6,184 nucleotides of DNA from Fidelibacterota bacterium. GTDB lineage: Bacteria; Marinisomatota; Marinisomatia; SCGC-AAA003-L08; TMED161. The number at the start of each line of letters is the position of its first letter. The stretch's first letter is position 1. Shown here in pieces: positions 1 through 6,184 of the stretch. The translations under genes and the position numbers were made by a program. Below the pieces are notes generated by a model, which did not search any database, had not been told where the DNA came from, and was given only the letters and a program-made list of their open reading frames with translations. The DNA is taken from contig PCDA01000011.1 in assembly GCA_002591605.1 (NCBI GenBank), positions 1 through 6,184 of the forward strand. Reading direction: 5' to 3'.

Positions 1-43
1 TAACATAGTTTATAACTTTAATTATCTACTAGCAAAGAAAAAA

Positions 44-1240
44 TTAAAAGTTTTTATATACAATATCACCCCAATAATGTGAACCTATTATTGCCAATAA
101 ATCTGATTTTTTAGAATTTTTAAATCCAGTCTTAATCGCTAGAGTGGAATCATCAATAATTTCAATTTTAGAATGATATAGAAACATTGATGCTAAATCA
201 ATAGATGTATACATTCTATTGTTTAATTGAGTAATAATAATTTTTGAAAATCGTTGCTCTAATTGCTTGATTGACTTTTCAATTAGTTTTGATTTTTGAA
301 CTGAAATTATTAACGTTTTATCACCCCTATGATTTAAAGAATCAATCGTATGGCAAAAAGCAATAATACTATCATCATTATGAGCTACATCAAAATATAC
401 ATTAGGCTCAGAACACAATAGCTCCATTCTTCCTTTCCATTGAACACTATTTAATCCACGTTCTATTGAATCTTCTTTAATATCAATAATGTGTTTAGCT
501 GCAGCAATAGCTAATTGAGTATTTTCAATTTGGTGTGAACCAAGGAGATTAGATTTATATACTTTATTATTTTGGTGCTGTGTAAAAGTTAAGCTTGCTG
601 ACATATCAATTGCTTTTTGTATAAGAATGTTTTTTACCATGTTTGTTTGTTTGATCGAAAAACAAGTGGAATTCTTATGTATCGCACATGATTTATCTAA
701 TGCAATTTCTTCAATGGTATTACCAAGAATATGAGCATGGTCTATTGAAATTTTTGTAAATAACTGTGTTTGCGCCTTACATGCTGTAACGCTATCATAT
801 CGTCCACCAAGTCCGGTTTCAAATATTGCAATATCTACATTTTTTTCATTAAAATAAGATGCTGCCATAACTGTTAGTACCTCAAAAAAAGTACTTTCAA
901 GGTTTTCTATATCATGTCTATATAAATCAATAAAATGATCAATAAATTGATTATCAATTACTTGATTATTAATTTTAATTCGTTCTGATAAGTCAACTAA
1001 ATGTGGTGAAGTATATAACCCTACCTTCAATCCAGATGCCATTAAAATGCTTGATAGTGTAGCAGCAGTAGATCCTTTGCCATTAGTACCAATAACTTGT
1101 ATACTTTTTAGGTTATCTTCAGGATGATTACATATATTAAATAATTCAACGGTTCGTTTTAATCCAAGTTTTATTCCTCTTGTTTCTAGTGATAAGAGAA
1201 ATTTTTTTCCAATGTTATTTGAATTCAACACATTGGACAT
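44..1240 (-). CDS. folC: Folylpolyglutamate synthase / dihydrofolate synthase
   Basis: This cytoplasmic Mur-ligase-family enzyme uses ATP to join glutamate to dihydropteroate and/or to extend the polyglutamate tail of reduced folates. Seen in the 398-residue product: the P-loop GTNGKGST at 51–58, TSPHL at 77–81 followed by SERI (85–88), [10 protein letters not shown] at 141–150, SIDH at 165–168, and the LDKS stretch at 181–184, whose Lys183 matches the carbamylated lysine of the family. The C-terminal domain has KGRMELL (269–275) and DVAHN (284–288). Length is near the short end of the usual 400–430. The start is supported by AAAAGG six bases upstream and by N-terminal alignment with the family ([10 protein letters not shown] at 25–34). 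It is the last gene of the leftward block and begins inside murI. Departures from consensus: DATN after GLGGR is DSVT, and DGAHN is DVAHN. Whether it is mono- or bifunctional cannot be told from sequence alone. Confidence 0.95.
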   Translation of the reverse strand: MSNVLNSNNIGKKFLLSLETRGIKLGLKRTVELFNICNHPEDNLKSIQVIGTNGKGSTAATLSSILMASGLKVGLYTSPHLVDLSERIKINNQVIDNQFIDHFIDLYRHDIENLESTFFEVLTVMAASYFNEKNVDIAIFETGLGGRYDSVTACKAQTQLFTKISIDHAHILGNTIEEIALDKSCAIHKNSTCFSIKQTNMVKNILIQKAIDMSASLTFTQHQNNKVYKSNLLGSHQIENTQLAIAAAKHIIDIKEDSIERGLNSVQWKGRMELLCSEPNVYFDVAHNDDSIIAFCHTIDSLNHRGDKTLIISVQKSKLIEKSIKQLEQRFSKIIITQLNNRMYTSIDLASMFLYHSKIEIIDDSTLAIKTGFKNSKKSDLLAIIGSHYWGDIVYKNF

Positions 1241-2030
1241 GATCTACCTTTTGATCTAAAAACTTTGATGCCAACTCATGAAATCTATATGGCATATCTG
1301 AAACAAAGTACTCATTATTATCAAGCGATTCACTTGTTTGATTTGAATTAAAAATATATTTTTTTAGCTCATTACATACTGATACACCGGTATCTATGAT
1401 ACATATATCTTTATTTATAACACTCTTAATAGTATTAATTAGTATAGGATAATGTGTACATCCTAAAATTAAAGTATCTACATTTAATGAATTAATAGAA
1501 TTGAGATATAACTGGGTCGTCATTCGGGCAATTTCATGGTCCTCTAAACCATCTTCTACTATCGGAACAAATAAAGGGCAAGATAATTCCGTAACAGATA
1601 TATTTTTATTTATTGAATTTATGACATTTGTATATTTCTTTGAGTTAATTGTAGTGTGGGTACCTATAACACAAATTTCATTTGTTTTGGTCTCTTCAAT
1701 TGCTGAATGAATTGAAGGTGTTATCACTTCAATTATTGGAATAGTAAATTTTGAATGTAAAAAATCAATTGCTACAGAGCTTGCTGAGTGACATGCCACC
1801 ACAATAATATCAGCTCCCCTATCAATTAAAAAATTAACCATATTGTTTGAGTACGTTTCAATTGATTCCTTACTTTTTGTACCATAAGGTAAGTGGGCAG
1901 TGTCACCACAATATATATATTTAAAAAGTGGAAAATCATTTTGAAGTTGCTTTAGTACAGTAAGGCCTCCAAGGCCACTATCAAAAACTCCTATAGTTAA
2001 ATTAGAATTATTCAAAAATGTGTTTCTCAT
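1215..2030 (-). CDS. murI: Glutamate racemase
   Basis: This enzyme interconverts L- and D-glutamate without a cofactor, supplying D-glutamate for the second position of the peptidoglycan stem peptide. The 271-residue product has the normal family length. Motifs seen: [12 protein letters not shown] (14–25, with Asp17 and Ser18), [12 protein letters not shown] (42–53), the first catalytic cysteine in VACHSASS (Cys80), IGTHTTINS (122–130), FVPIVEDG (154–161), and the second catalytic cysteine with its histidine in LGCTHYP (Cys191, His193). The first cysteine motif reads ACHSAS rather than the common ACNTAS, a change next to the substrate-binding asparagine position. The start is fixed by an in-frame TGA only five codons upstream (2046–2048). 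No Shine-Dalgarno motif precedes it, and it overlaps the end of the amidase gene by 23 bases, so translation is probably coupled. It overlaps folC by 26 bases. Confidence 0.96.
   Translation of the reverse strand: MRNTFLNNSNLTIGVFDSGLGGLTVLKQLQNDFPLFKYIYCGDTAHLPYGTKSKESIETYSNNMVNFLIDRGADIIVVACHSASSVAIDFLHSKFTIPIIEVITPSIHSAIEETKTNEICVIGTHTTINSKKYTNVINSINKNISVTELSCPLFVPIVEDGLEDHEIARMTTQLYLNSINSLNVDTLILGCTHYPILINTIKSVINKDICIIDTGVSVCNELKKYIFNSNQTSESLDNNEYFVSDMPYRFHELASKFLDQKVDHVQCVEFK
1247..1252 (-). promoter_or_regulatory. Ribosome binding site of folC
   Basis: On the minus strand AAAAGG lies six bases before the folC ATG (1238–1240). It is inside the 3' end of murI. With the 26-base gene overlap, this implies that ribosomes terminating on murI and ribosomes initiating on folC use the same stretch. 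It is one of only two Shine-Dalgarno-like motifs I can see in the leftward block. Confidence 0.6.
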
Positions 2031-3384
2031 GTTTATTTTTATATTTCATAATTGCACTAGCAATACCCTTGGCAATTTTTTCTTGATATTTAGATGAGGT
2101 TAAATTTTTTAATTCACCATTGTTAGTAATAAATCCAACTTCAACCAGCACATTGGGCATAGTTGCTCCCCAAAGCACCTGAAAACCAGCTTGCTTTACA
2201 CCGCGGTTTAAATTTTTACTAGTTGTCTTTGAAACCTCTTCTTGAATTAATTGAGCCAAATCTTCACTTTGTTCAAAATTTGCACTTTGAATTAATATAG
2301 CATTCATTCTTGAAATCGTATTTGTATTTTCATCTGCTTGAAATTGATCAATGACACTATTTTCTCTTTTTACAACTTCATCAACTGCAGCGGATGATTT
2401 TTCAATTTTTAATAAATAAGTTTCAAAGCCCTTAGTACTAGGACTGTTATCGATTGCATTTGCGTGAATGCTTATAAATATTTTTGCATTATTATCATTC
2501 GCAATTTTGGTTCTGTCGTGTAGACGGACAAAACGATCATCCTCACGCGTATAAATGACATTCATATTATGTTGTCGTTCTAAAATTCTACCTAATTTTT
2601 TGGTGATAGCTAAAGTAATATCCTTCTCTTGAATTGTACAACTTTTTATGCACGCGCCTGGATCTTTACCTCCATGGCCAGCATCCAAAACAATGGTATT
2701 AATAATATTTTTTTCTTTTTCATCCTTGATCTTTAATGCTGTAGTTTTTTGTTCTACGAATAAGCCCATATTAATCGTCTTATTTTTGGAACTAATAGTT
2801 ATATCTTCGGGGATTATTTTAAGTAAAAATGAAATTTGAAGTGACTTTTCCATTTGGGTGGTCTTTACATCAATAATTGGATATGTAACTGCAGTATTAT
2901 GAAATTTAAGAGAATCTAGTGTTGCTCCAGGGATTGTTAGAGAAAGCCAATTATTTCCTGACAAGGAATAAGCTAAAAGATTATCATTAAATGTTTCAGT
3001 GGTTTGAATATCAATTGAATACCCGTTACCTTTCTTTTGCAAAGAATAATTTATCACATTGAAGGTTGGTTGAGAAACAACAATATTTTTTCCCATAGAA
3101 TCAATAGTAAGATTATCGATTATTTTGAGCATTTTAACATATTTAATGAATGAAAATGCTGGTATAAAAAAATCCTCGTCCGTGTATTGCACATGATTAT
3201 ATAAATGATAAATCTCATCATTAATAAGAATGTAAGAAGAGCCACCTGAAACAACAATCCGATGGTCTTTATAAAAAATTATAGCTTTATTATTATCAAC
3301 AATGAAGTCAGATTTTAATTCAAGAACGTCAAGAAATTCATTGAGTGAAACATAAGAAGTATTATCAATTAATTGCAGGGGCAT
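2008..3384 (-). CDS. N-acetylmuramoyl-L-alanine amidase (Amidase_3), exported
   Basis: This zinc hydrolase cleaves the bond between MurNAc and L-alanine in peptidoglycan, acting outside the inner membrane in cell separation or wall turnover. In the 458 residues counted from the first ATG, about 8–85 resemble a copper-amine-oxidase-N-like stalk domain ([11 protein letters not shown], then FFIPAFSF). About 90–210 are a beta-rich AMIN-like segment, and about 229–449 form the Amidase_3 domain. Zinc ligands are His237 ([12 protein letters not shown]), Glu253 (QEKD) and His307 (SIHAN); Glu415 (VEVGF) is the catalytic acid/base. All are present, so the enzyme should be active. The coordinates use the first ATG, but this is probably not the true start: it has no ribosome site, leaves no signal peptide, and lies 82 bases after ftsB. 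An in-frame extension to 3453 or 3456 supplies a signal peptide. It is related to AmiA/B/C, but no specific symbol is justified. Confidence 0.93.
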   Translation of the reverse strand: MPLQLIDNTSYVSLNEFLDVLELKSDFIVDNNKAIIFYKDHRIVVSGGSSYILINDEIYHLYNHVQYTDEDFFIPAFSFIKYVKMLKIIDNLTIDSMGKNIVVSQPTFNVINYSLQKKGNGYSIDIQTTETFNDNLLAYSLSGNNWLSLTIPGATLDSLKFHNTAVTYPIIDVKTTQMEKSLQISFLLKIIPEDITISSKNKTINMGLFVEQKTTALKIKDEKEKNIINTIVLDAGHGGKDPGACIKSCTIQEKDITLAITKKLGRILERQHNMNVIYTREDDRFVRLHDRTKIANDNNAKIFISIHANAIDNSPSTKGFETYLLKIEKSSAAVDEVVKRENSVIDQFQADENTNTISRMNAILIQSANFEQSEDLAQLIQEEVSKTTSKNLNRGVKQAGFQVLWGATMPNVLVEVGFITNNGELKNLTSSKYQEKIAKGIASAIMKYKNKHEKHIFE

Positions 3385-3456
3385 GGAACTGGATTTTGAA
3401 AAAAGTAAAGAAGAAAAAATTAAACCTGCAATAAATGTAATGACTTTGCTTATGAT
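3385..3456 (-). other. In-frame signal-peptide extension of the amidase, no standard start codon
   Basis: Reading upstream of the amidase ATG in the same frame, codons stay open until TGA at 3481–3483. The translation from 3453 is I-S-K, then a hydrophobic core VITFIAGLIFSSLLF, then a polar S-K-S-S-S just before the annotated Met. This is the n-, h- and c-region pattern of a Sec signal peptide. A peptidoglycan amidase must be exported, so the extension is very likely part of the protein, giving about 481–482 residues. No ATG, GTG, TTG or CTG occurs in the open stretch. The best-placed initiators are ATC (3454–3456) and ATA (3451–3453). ATA differs from ATG by one transition. A lost start through mutation or sequence error is the main alternative to a genuine near-cognate start. 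Confidence 0.8.
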
Positions 3457-3462
3457 ATAAAA

Positions 3463-3468
3463 CTTCCT
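3463..3468 (-). promoter_or_regulatory. Shine-Dalgarno site for the extended amidase
   Basis: The minus strand reads AGGAAG here, six bases before the ATC codon at 3456 and nine before the ATA at 3453. It overlaps the TAG stop of the upstream ftsB/divIC gene, a common arrangement for coupled genes. It is too far (78 bases) from the first ATG at 3384 to serve it, so it supports initiation at the upstream near-cognate codon. Confidence 0.6.
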
Positions 3469-3787
3469 ATGGATTGGTGATCATTTTTTGATCTTTGATT
3501 CTGAATATTTTTTGATGAGGATAAATTCTTTCATCATCATGTACCATTTGATATTTACTGTAAGCTAAAAACTCAATATAATCTAAATTATTTGTTAATT
3601 GATTAATATTATTTCTAATAAAATATTCTTCTTTTTCTAATATAGAAATTTCATTTAATAGGTTGTTTTTTTCTTCATAAAGAAATAAAAGCTTAATAAG
3701 ACCGGTCTGGTTGAAGGTAATCCATATAAAACCTAAAAATATAATAACAGCAATTGAGTTTAATTTAGTTTTTTGTTTTTTGCTCAT
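3467..3787 (-). CDS. ftsB: FtsB/DivIC-family septum formation initiator
   Basis: This is a small bitopic membrane protein of the divisome. Family members pair with FtsL and DivIB/FtsQ and help activate septal peptidoglycan synthesis. The 106-residue product shows a basic cytoplasmic tip (MSKKQKTK), one membrane segment at about 11–26, and a coiled coil at about 34–67 rich in Leu, Glu and Asn. It ends with the family's compact domain: YIEFLAYSKYQMVHDDERIY (70–89) corresponds to the usual 'yiE.iAR..l.mv..gE.iy' pattern. The length is typical. Its ATG overlaps the eno stop as ATGA, with no Shine-Dalgarno motif, so it is probably translated by coupling to eno. Placement beside eno is also seen in other bacteria (eno–ftsB in gammaproteobacteria). 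FtsB and DivIC are orthologous names, and the choice depends on the organism. Confidence 0.85.
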   Translation of the reverse strand: MSKKQKTKLNSIAVIIFLGFIWITFNQTGLIKLLFLYEEKNNLLNEISILEKEEYFIRNNINQLTNNLDYIEFLAYSKYQMVHDDERIYPHQKIFRIKDQKMITNP

Positions 3788-5070
3788 TTTAATAAATGGC
3801 CCAAATAATATTGATTTCCAAATTTGATAGAACCAGAAAAACTCTCCTCAATTCTAAGTAGTTGATTATATTTTGCTGTTCTGTCGGTTCGGGACACAGA
3901 GCCAGTTTTAATTTGGCCAACGCCCATTGCTACAGCTAAATCGGCAATAGTTGTATCTTCTGTTTCTCCAGATCGATGAGAGATAATAGATCCAAAATTT
4001 TCTTTTCTTGCCATACTAATTGTATCCACTGTTTCAGTAATGGTTCCAATTTGATTTAGTTTAATTAAAATAGCATTCATTGATTTTTTATCAATTGCTT
4101 TCTGTAACCTAGTAGGATTAGTAACAGTTAAATCGTCTCCAACAAGCTGGACTTGATCACCCAGTGCATTAAATAAATCTGACCAACCGTTCCAATCATT
4201 TTCATCTAACCCATCCTCAATAGAAATAATCGGATATTTAGAGCATAAATTTTTATAATATTCAATCATATTGTGGACCGATAATTCTTGATTCTCAGAT
4301 TTTAAATGATAAGTATTATTATCTTTATTATATAATTCACTTGCAGCAACATCTAGTGCTATAAAGACATCCTTGCCTGGTTCGTATCCAGCCCTTATTG
4401 TTGCATCAATTATAATATCAATAGCATGCTCATTTGAAGATAAATTAGGAGCAAATCCACCCTCATCTCCAATAGAGGTTTGATAATTATTTGATGTAAG
4501 TAATTTTTTTAAATGATGAAAAATTTCTACGCCCATTTGTAATGAATGTGAAAAAGATTCTGCCCCTAAGGGAAAAATCATGAATTCTTGTATATCAATA
4601 TTATTATCAGCATGGCTTCCACCATTGATAATATTCATCATAGGTACTGGCATAATGGGTTCATTTTCCAGTAGCAGGGCATGAAGTGGAACGTGCTTGT
4701 GGTGTGATAATGCGTGAACATATGCAAGTGAAACACCTAATATTGCATTTGCTCCTAAATTTTTCTTGTTATCTGATCCGTCTAAAGCAATCAGTGTATG
4801 ATCCAAATCTTTATAATTCTCAAATTGTTGACCTACAAGTTCATTTGCAATTGTGTTATTTATGTTATTAATAGCTTTGTAAACACTTTTACCAAGAAAT
4901 TTCTGTGCGTTATCTCGTAATTCTAAGGCTTCAAATGTACCAGTCGAAGCACCGCTTGGCACACTAGATCTTCCGAAAGATCCATCATTTAAAGTTAAAT
5001 CAACCTCAATAGTTGGATTTCCCCTAGAATCTAAAATTTGACGAGCTTGTATGCTTTTAATCATAATCAT
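3784..5070 (-). CDS. eno: Enolase (phosphopyruvate hydratase)
   Basis: This glycolytic enzyme interconverts 2-phosphoglycerate and phosphoenolpyruvate in the cytoplasm and needs magnesium. The 428-residue product is full length. Seen: ILDSRGNPT (12–20), the mobile loop PSGASTG (38–44, Ser42), GGSHADN (150–156, His153), QEFM (161–164), the catalytic acid Glu203 in GDEGG, and the magnesium ligands Asp240, Glu285 (SIEDG) and Asp312 (GDD). Also present are the base Lys337 within the signature LIKLNQIGT, SHRSGETED (364–372, Arg366 and Ser367), and Lys388 (IKTGS). All catalytic residues are intact. The first ATG puts DSRGN at the same residue number as in E. coli enolase; a second ATG at 5062–5064 (Met3) is possible. 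No clear Shine-Dalgarno motif precedes either. It is the first gene of the leftward block, and its last bases overlap the ftsB start by four. Confidence 0.98.
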   Translation of the reverse strand: MIMIKSIQARQILDSRGNPTIEVDLTLNDGSFGRSSVPSGASTGTFEALELRDNAQKFLGKSVYKAINNINNTIANELVGQQFENYKDLDHTLIALDGSDNKKNLGANAILGVSLAYVHALSHHKHVPLHALLLENEPIMPVPMMNIINGGSHADNNIDIQEFMIFPLGAESFSHSLQMGVEIFHHLKKLLTSNNYQTSIGDEGGFAPNLSSNEHAIDIIIDATIRAGYEPGKDVFIALDVAASELYNKDNNTYHLKSENQELSVHNMIEYYKNLCSKYPIISIEDGLDENDWNGWSDLFNALGDQVQLVGDDLTVTNPTRLQKAIDKKSMNAILIKLNQIGTITETVDTISMARKENFGSIISHRSGETEDTTIADLAVAMGVGQIKTGSVSRTDRTAKYNQLLRIEESFSGSIKFGNQYYLGHLLK

Positions 5071-5102
5071 TTATAGTAATTTTTTTGGCCTTGTCATTCG
5101 AA

Positions 5103-5108
5103 AATATA
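5103..5108 (-). promoter_or_regulatory. Candidate -10 element for the eno operon
   Basis: The minus strand reads TATATT, five of six matches to TATAAT, about 33 bases upstream of the eno ATG. This would give a leader of roughly 25 bases. No convincing -35 hexamer sits 16–18 bases upstream. Another candidate is TACAAT at 5118–5123. In DNA this AT-rich such matches are expected by chance, so the exact site is a guess. A promoter somewhere in 5071–5164 is likely, because eno is the first gene leftward and the next gene diverges. Confidence 0.25.
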
Positions 5109-5118
5109 AGATTATTTA

Positions 5119-5147
5119 TTGTAAAATAAATGTAAATTTGATTTAAT
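5119..5147 (+). promoter_or_regulatory. Candidate promoter for the FemAB-like gene
   Basis: TTGTAA (5119–5124) and TTTAAT (5142–5147) are 17 bases apart. They match the -35 and -10 consensus at four and five of six positions. The predicted start of transcription near 5154 gives a leader of about ten bases, and no Shine-Dalgarno motif precedes the ATG at 5165. The region is very AT-rich, so support is weak. Confidence 0.3.
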
Positions 5148-5164
5148 GATACTTTTTATATAAA

Positions 5165-6139
5165 ATGCTTACAATTACTAAATATAATGAAATGCTTTTT
5201 GATGAATGGGAAAAATTTATTTCTGATTCTAACAATGGAACCATTTTTCAAAAACAAGCCTTTATTCAATACCATATTAATAGAAAGTTTGTTGATGGCT
5301 CATTAATTATTAAAGATAAGAATGCCATTGTAGCTGTGGTTCCTGCTGCTATCAAAGATAATATTCTTTATTCACACCCAGGATCTAGCTATGGCGGTAT
5401 AGTTTTATCACATAATCTTGATTTTAAAATGATTCATGAAATTTTAAAATTGATTGATGAATATTGTATAACTCAAAGGTATAAAGCTTTGTTTTTAATA
5501 AATAGTCCATATATATATCAAAAAAAACCAGATCAATCTTTAGACTATTTATTGCAATGGAATGGATTTAAACAAAAAGAATTATATATATCTCATGCTG
5601 TAGACATGTCTAAAACCTCAGATATATTAAGTTTATTAACTAAAAGAAAACGTCGATATATAAATAACAATCAAAAACTGAATTCATTGATCTTTGAAGA
5701 GGGATATAATCTTGAAGAATTTTATGAAATCTTGGTTACTTCAAAAAAAAAATATAACGCCGCCCCTACTCATTCTTTAGATGAACTAATAAAGTTAAAA
5801 AATATTTTTCCAAAACAAATAAAATTATTGGTGACAAAAAATGAGAATAAAATAATTGGGGGTAGTTTAATATTTTTTACAAATGATAATGTTGCATTAG
5901 TTTTTTATAATACAATTCTTGAAAAATATAGAGAGTCGCAAATCGCCATGCTTCAACTATATAAATGTATGGAAATTGCTAAAAAATATAATTTACATTG
6001 GATAGATTTTGGAGTATCACATACTCCAGAAGAAGAAAATCCTTTAGCTCCTAAATTTAGTTTAATTCATTTTAAGGAACAGTTTAATGCAAAGGGTGTT
6101 TTAAGAATAGCATATCAAAAGGAATATGGGGATTATTAA
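5165..6139 (+). CDS. FemAB-like / GNAT-fold acyl- or aminoacyltransferase
   Basis: The 324-residue product resembles the FemAB-like branch of the GNAT superfamily (Acetyltransf_6-type). Members transfer an acyl or aminoacyl group, and many sit in exopolysaccharide or capsule loci. Seen: GTIFQKQAFIQYH (25–37) with KFVDGSLII (41–49), then SHPGSSYGGIV (70–80), a family-typical glycine-rich turn. A basic stretch KRKRRY (160–165) follows, then PTHSLDELIKLKNIFP (201–216), and the second half has IIGGSLIFF (230–238), IDFGVSHTPEE (280–290) and HFKEQFNAKG (302–311). No signal peptide or membrane segment is visible, so it should be cytoplasmic. It is transcribed away from eno and overlaps the next ORF by 14 bases. 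The coding run contains ten A's (5743–5752), but the family motifs continue in frame after it, so the gene is intact. The substrate is unknown; a peptidoglycan-bridge or glycan-modifying role is possible but not shown. Confidence 0.75.
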   Translation: MLTITKYNEMLFDEWEKFISDSNNGTIFQKQAFIQYHINRKFVDGSLIIKDKNAIVAVVPAAIKDNILYSHPGSSYGGIVLSHNLDFKMIHEILKLIDEYCITQRYKALFLINSPYIYQKKPDQSLDYLLQWNGFKQKELYISHAVDMSKTSDILSLLTKRKRRYINNNQKLNSLIFEEGYNLEEFYEILVTSKKKYNAAPTHSLDELIKLKNIFPKQIKLLVTKNENKIIGGSLIFFTNDNVALVFYNTILEKYRESQIAMLQLYKCMEIAKKYNLHWIDFGVSHTPEEENPLAPKFSLIHFKEQFNAKGVLRIAYQKEYGDY

Positions 6140-6184
6140 AAATAATTTTTGGGGTATAACTGCTTTATATAGCGTTGGATTTTT
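6126..6184 (+). CDS. Start of a probable membrane protein, truncated by window end
   Basis: An ORF begins at the ATG at 6126–6128 and runs off the window without a stop. It overlaps the last 14 bases of the FemAB-like gene, a typical operon junction. AAAAGG (6117–6122) lies just upstream with a rather short spacer of three bases. The visible residues, MGIIKNNFWGITALYSVGF, show a short polar tip followed by aromatic and hydrophobic residues. This resembles the first helix of polysaccharide flippases (Wzx/MATE-like), which often begin with 'lKNsfW'. Only 19 complete codons are visible, so the family is a guess and even the gene itself is not certain. Confidence 0.45.
   Translation, partial: MGIIKNNFWGITALYSVGF

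Noticed and set aside
1..43. Terminator or next gene downstream of folC
   Set aside because: No stem-loop followed by a T run is visible on the minus strand. A lone ATG at positions 4–6 has only one further codon before the window edge, so neither claim can be supported.
1501..1710. Plus-strand ORF opposite murI
   Set aside because: It lies wholly antisense to the conserved core of glutamate racemase, shows no family motif, and has no ribosome site. It is a chance reading frame.
2648..2839. Plus-strand ORF opposite the amidase
   Set aside because: It is antisense to the zinc-ligand region of the amidase. Its hydrophobic look comes from the complement of charged, A-rich codons.
4686..4871. 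Plus-strand ORF opposite enolase
   Set aside because: It is antisense to well-conserved enolase sequence, with no motif or start signal of its own.
5133..5140. TAAATTTG, matching the Bacteroidota -7 promoter consensus TAnnTTTG
   Set aside because: The matching upstream TTTG at about 19–21 bases is absent, and one such match is easy to find by chance in AT-rich DNA. It was not used as evidence for the phylum.
5137..5149. Possible FNR/CRP-like half-sites (TTTGAT…ATGAT)
   Set aside because: The second half does not form the needed inverted repeat (ATCAA), so there is no real operator match.

Overview
This is an AT-rich bacterial window (roughly 70% A+T by eye) with almost no non-coding space. 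It holds five leftward genes in one tight block, a 94-base divergent intergenic region, one complete rightward gene, and the start of what is probably a second rightward gene. The short intergenic spaces, compact proteins and low GC would suit a streamlined, possibly marine, bacterium. The gene order eno–ftsB/divIC–amidase–murI–folC would fit the Marinimicrobia/Bacteroidota side of the tree, but that placement is a guess. The exported amidase and FtsB-type protein show that the cell makes peptidoglycan and divides with a standard divisome.

Leftward block (5070 down to 44): enolase (eno), a small FtsB/DivIC-type divisome protein, a zinc N-acetylmuramoyl-L-alanine amidase, glutamate racemase (murI) and folylpolyglutamate/dihydrofolate synthase (folC). 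Neighbours overlap by 4, 23 and 26 bases at three of the four junctions, so this is almost certainly one operon with translational coupling. The themes are linked. Enolase makes phosphoenolpyruvate, which MurA uses in peptidoglycan synthesis. MurI supplies D-glutamate for the stem peptide. FtsB/DivIC helps assemble the septal machinery, and the amidase cuts stem peptides from glycan strands. FolC also uses glutamate, in folate metabolism.

The most notable point is the amidase start. Its first ATG (3384) leaves a protein without a signal peptide and creates the only real gap in the operon. The same frame stays open upstream to 3480 and encodes a textbook signal peptide. That extension sits behind a Shine-Dalgarno-like AGGAAG overlapping the ftsB stop, but it has no ATG, GTG, TTG or CTG to start from. 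Either translation begins at ATC (3456) or ATA (3453), or an ATG was lost by mutation or sequence error.

Rightward side (5165 to 6184): a FemAB-like/GNAT-fold acyl- or aminoacyltransferase of the type common in surface-glycan loci. A 3'-truncated ORF overlaps its last 14 bases, and its first residues look like the start of a membrane protein, perhaps a polysaccharide flippase. This suggests that a cell-surface polysaccharide locus begins here, but the window ends too early to be sure.

Bases 1–43, downstream of folC, contain no recognisable gene or hairpin terminator. I saw no tRNA, rRNA, CRISPR, insertion sequence or phage feature. Apart from the amidase start, the window is ordinary housekeeping DNA, and I see no undescribed multi-gene system.
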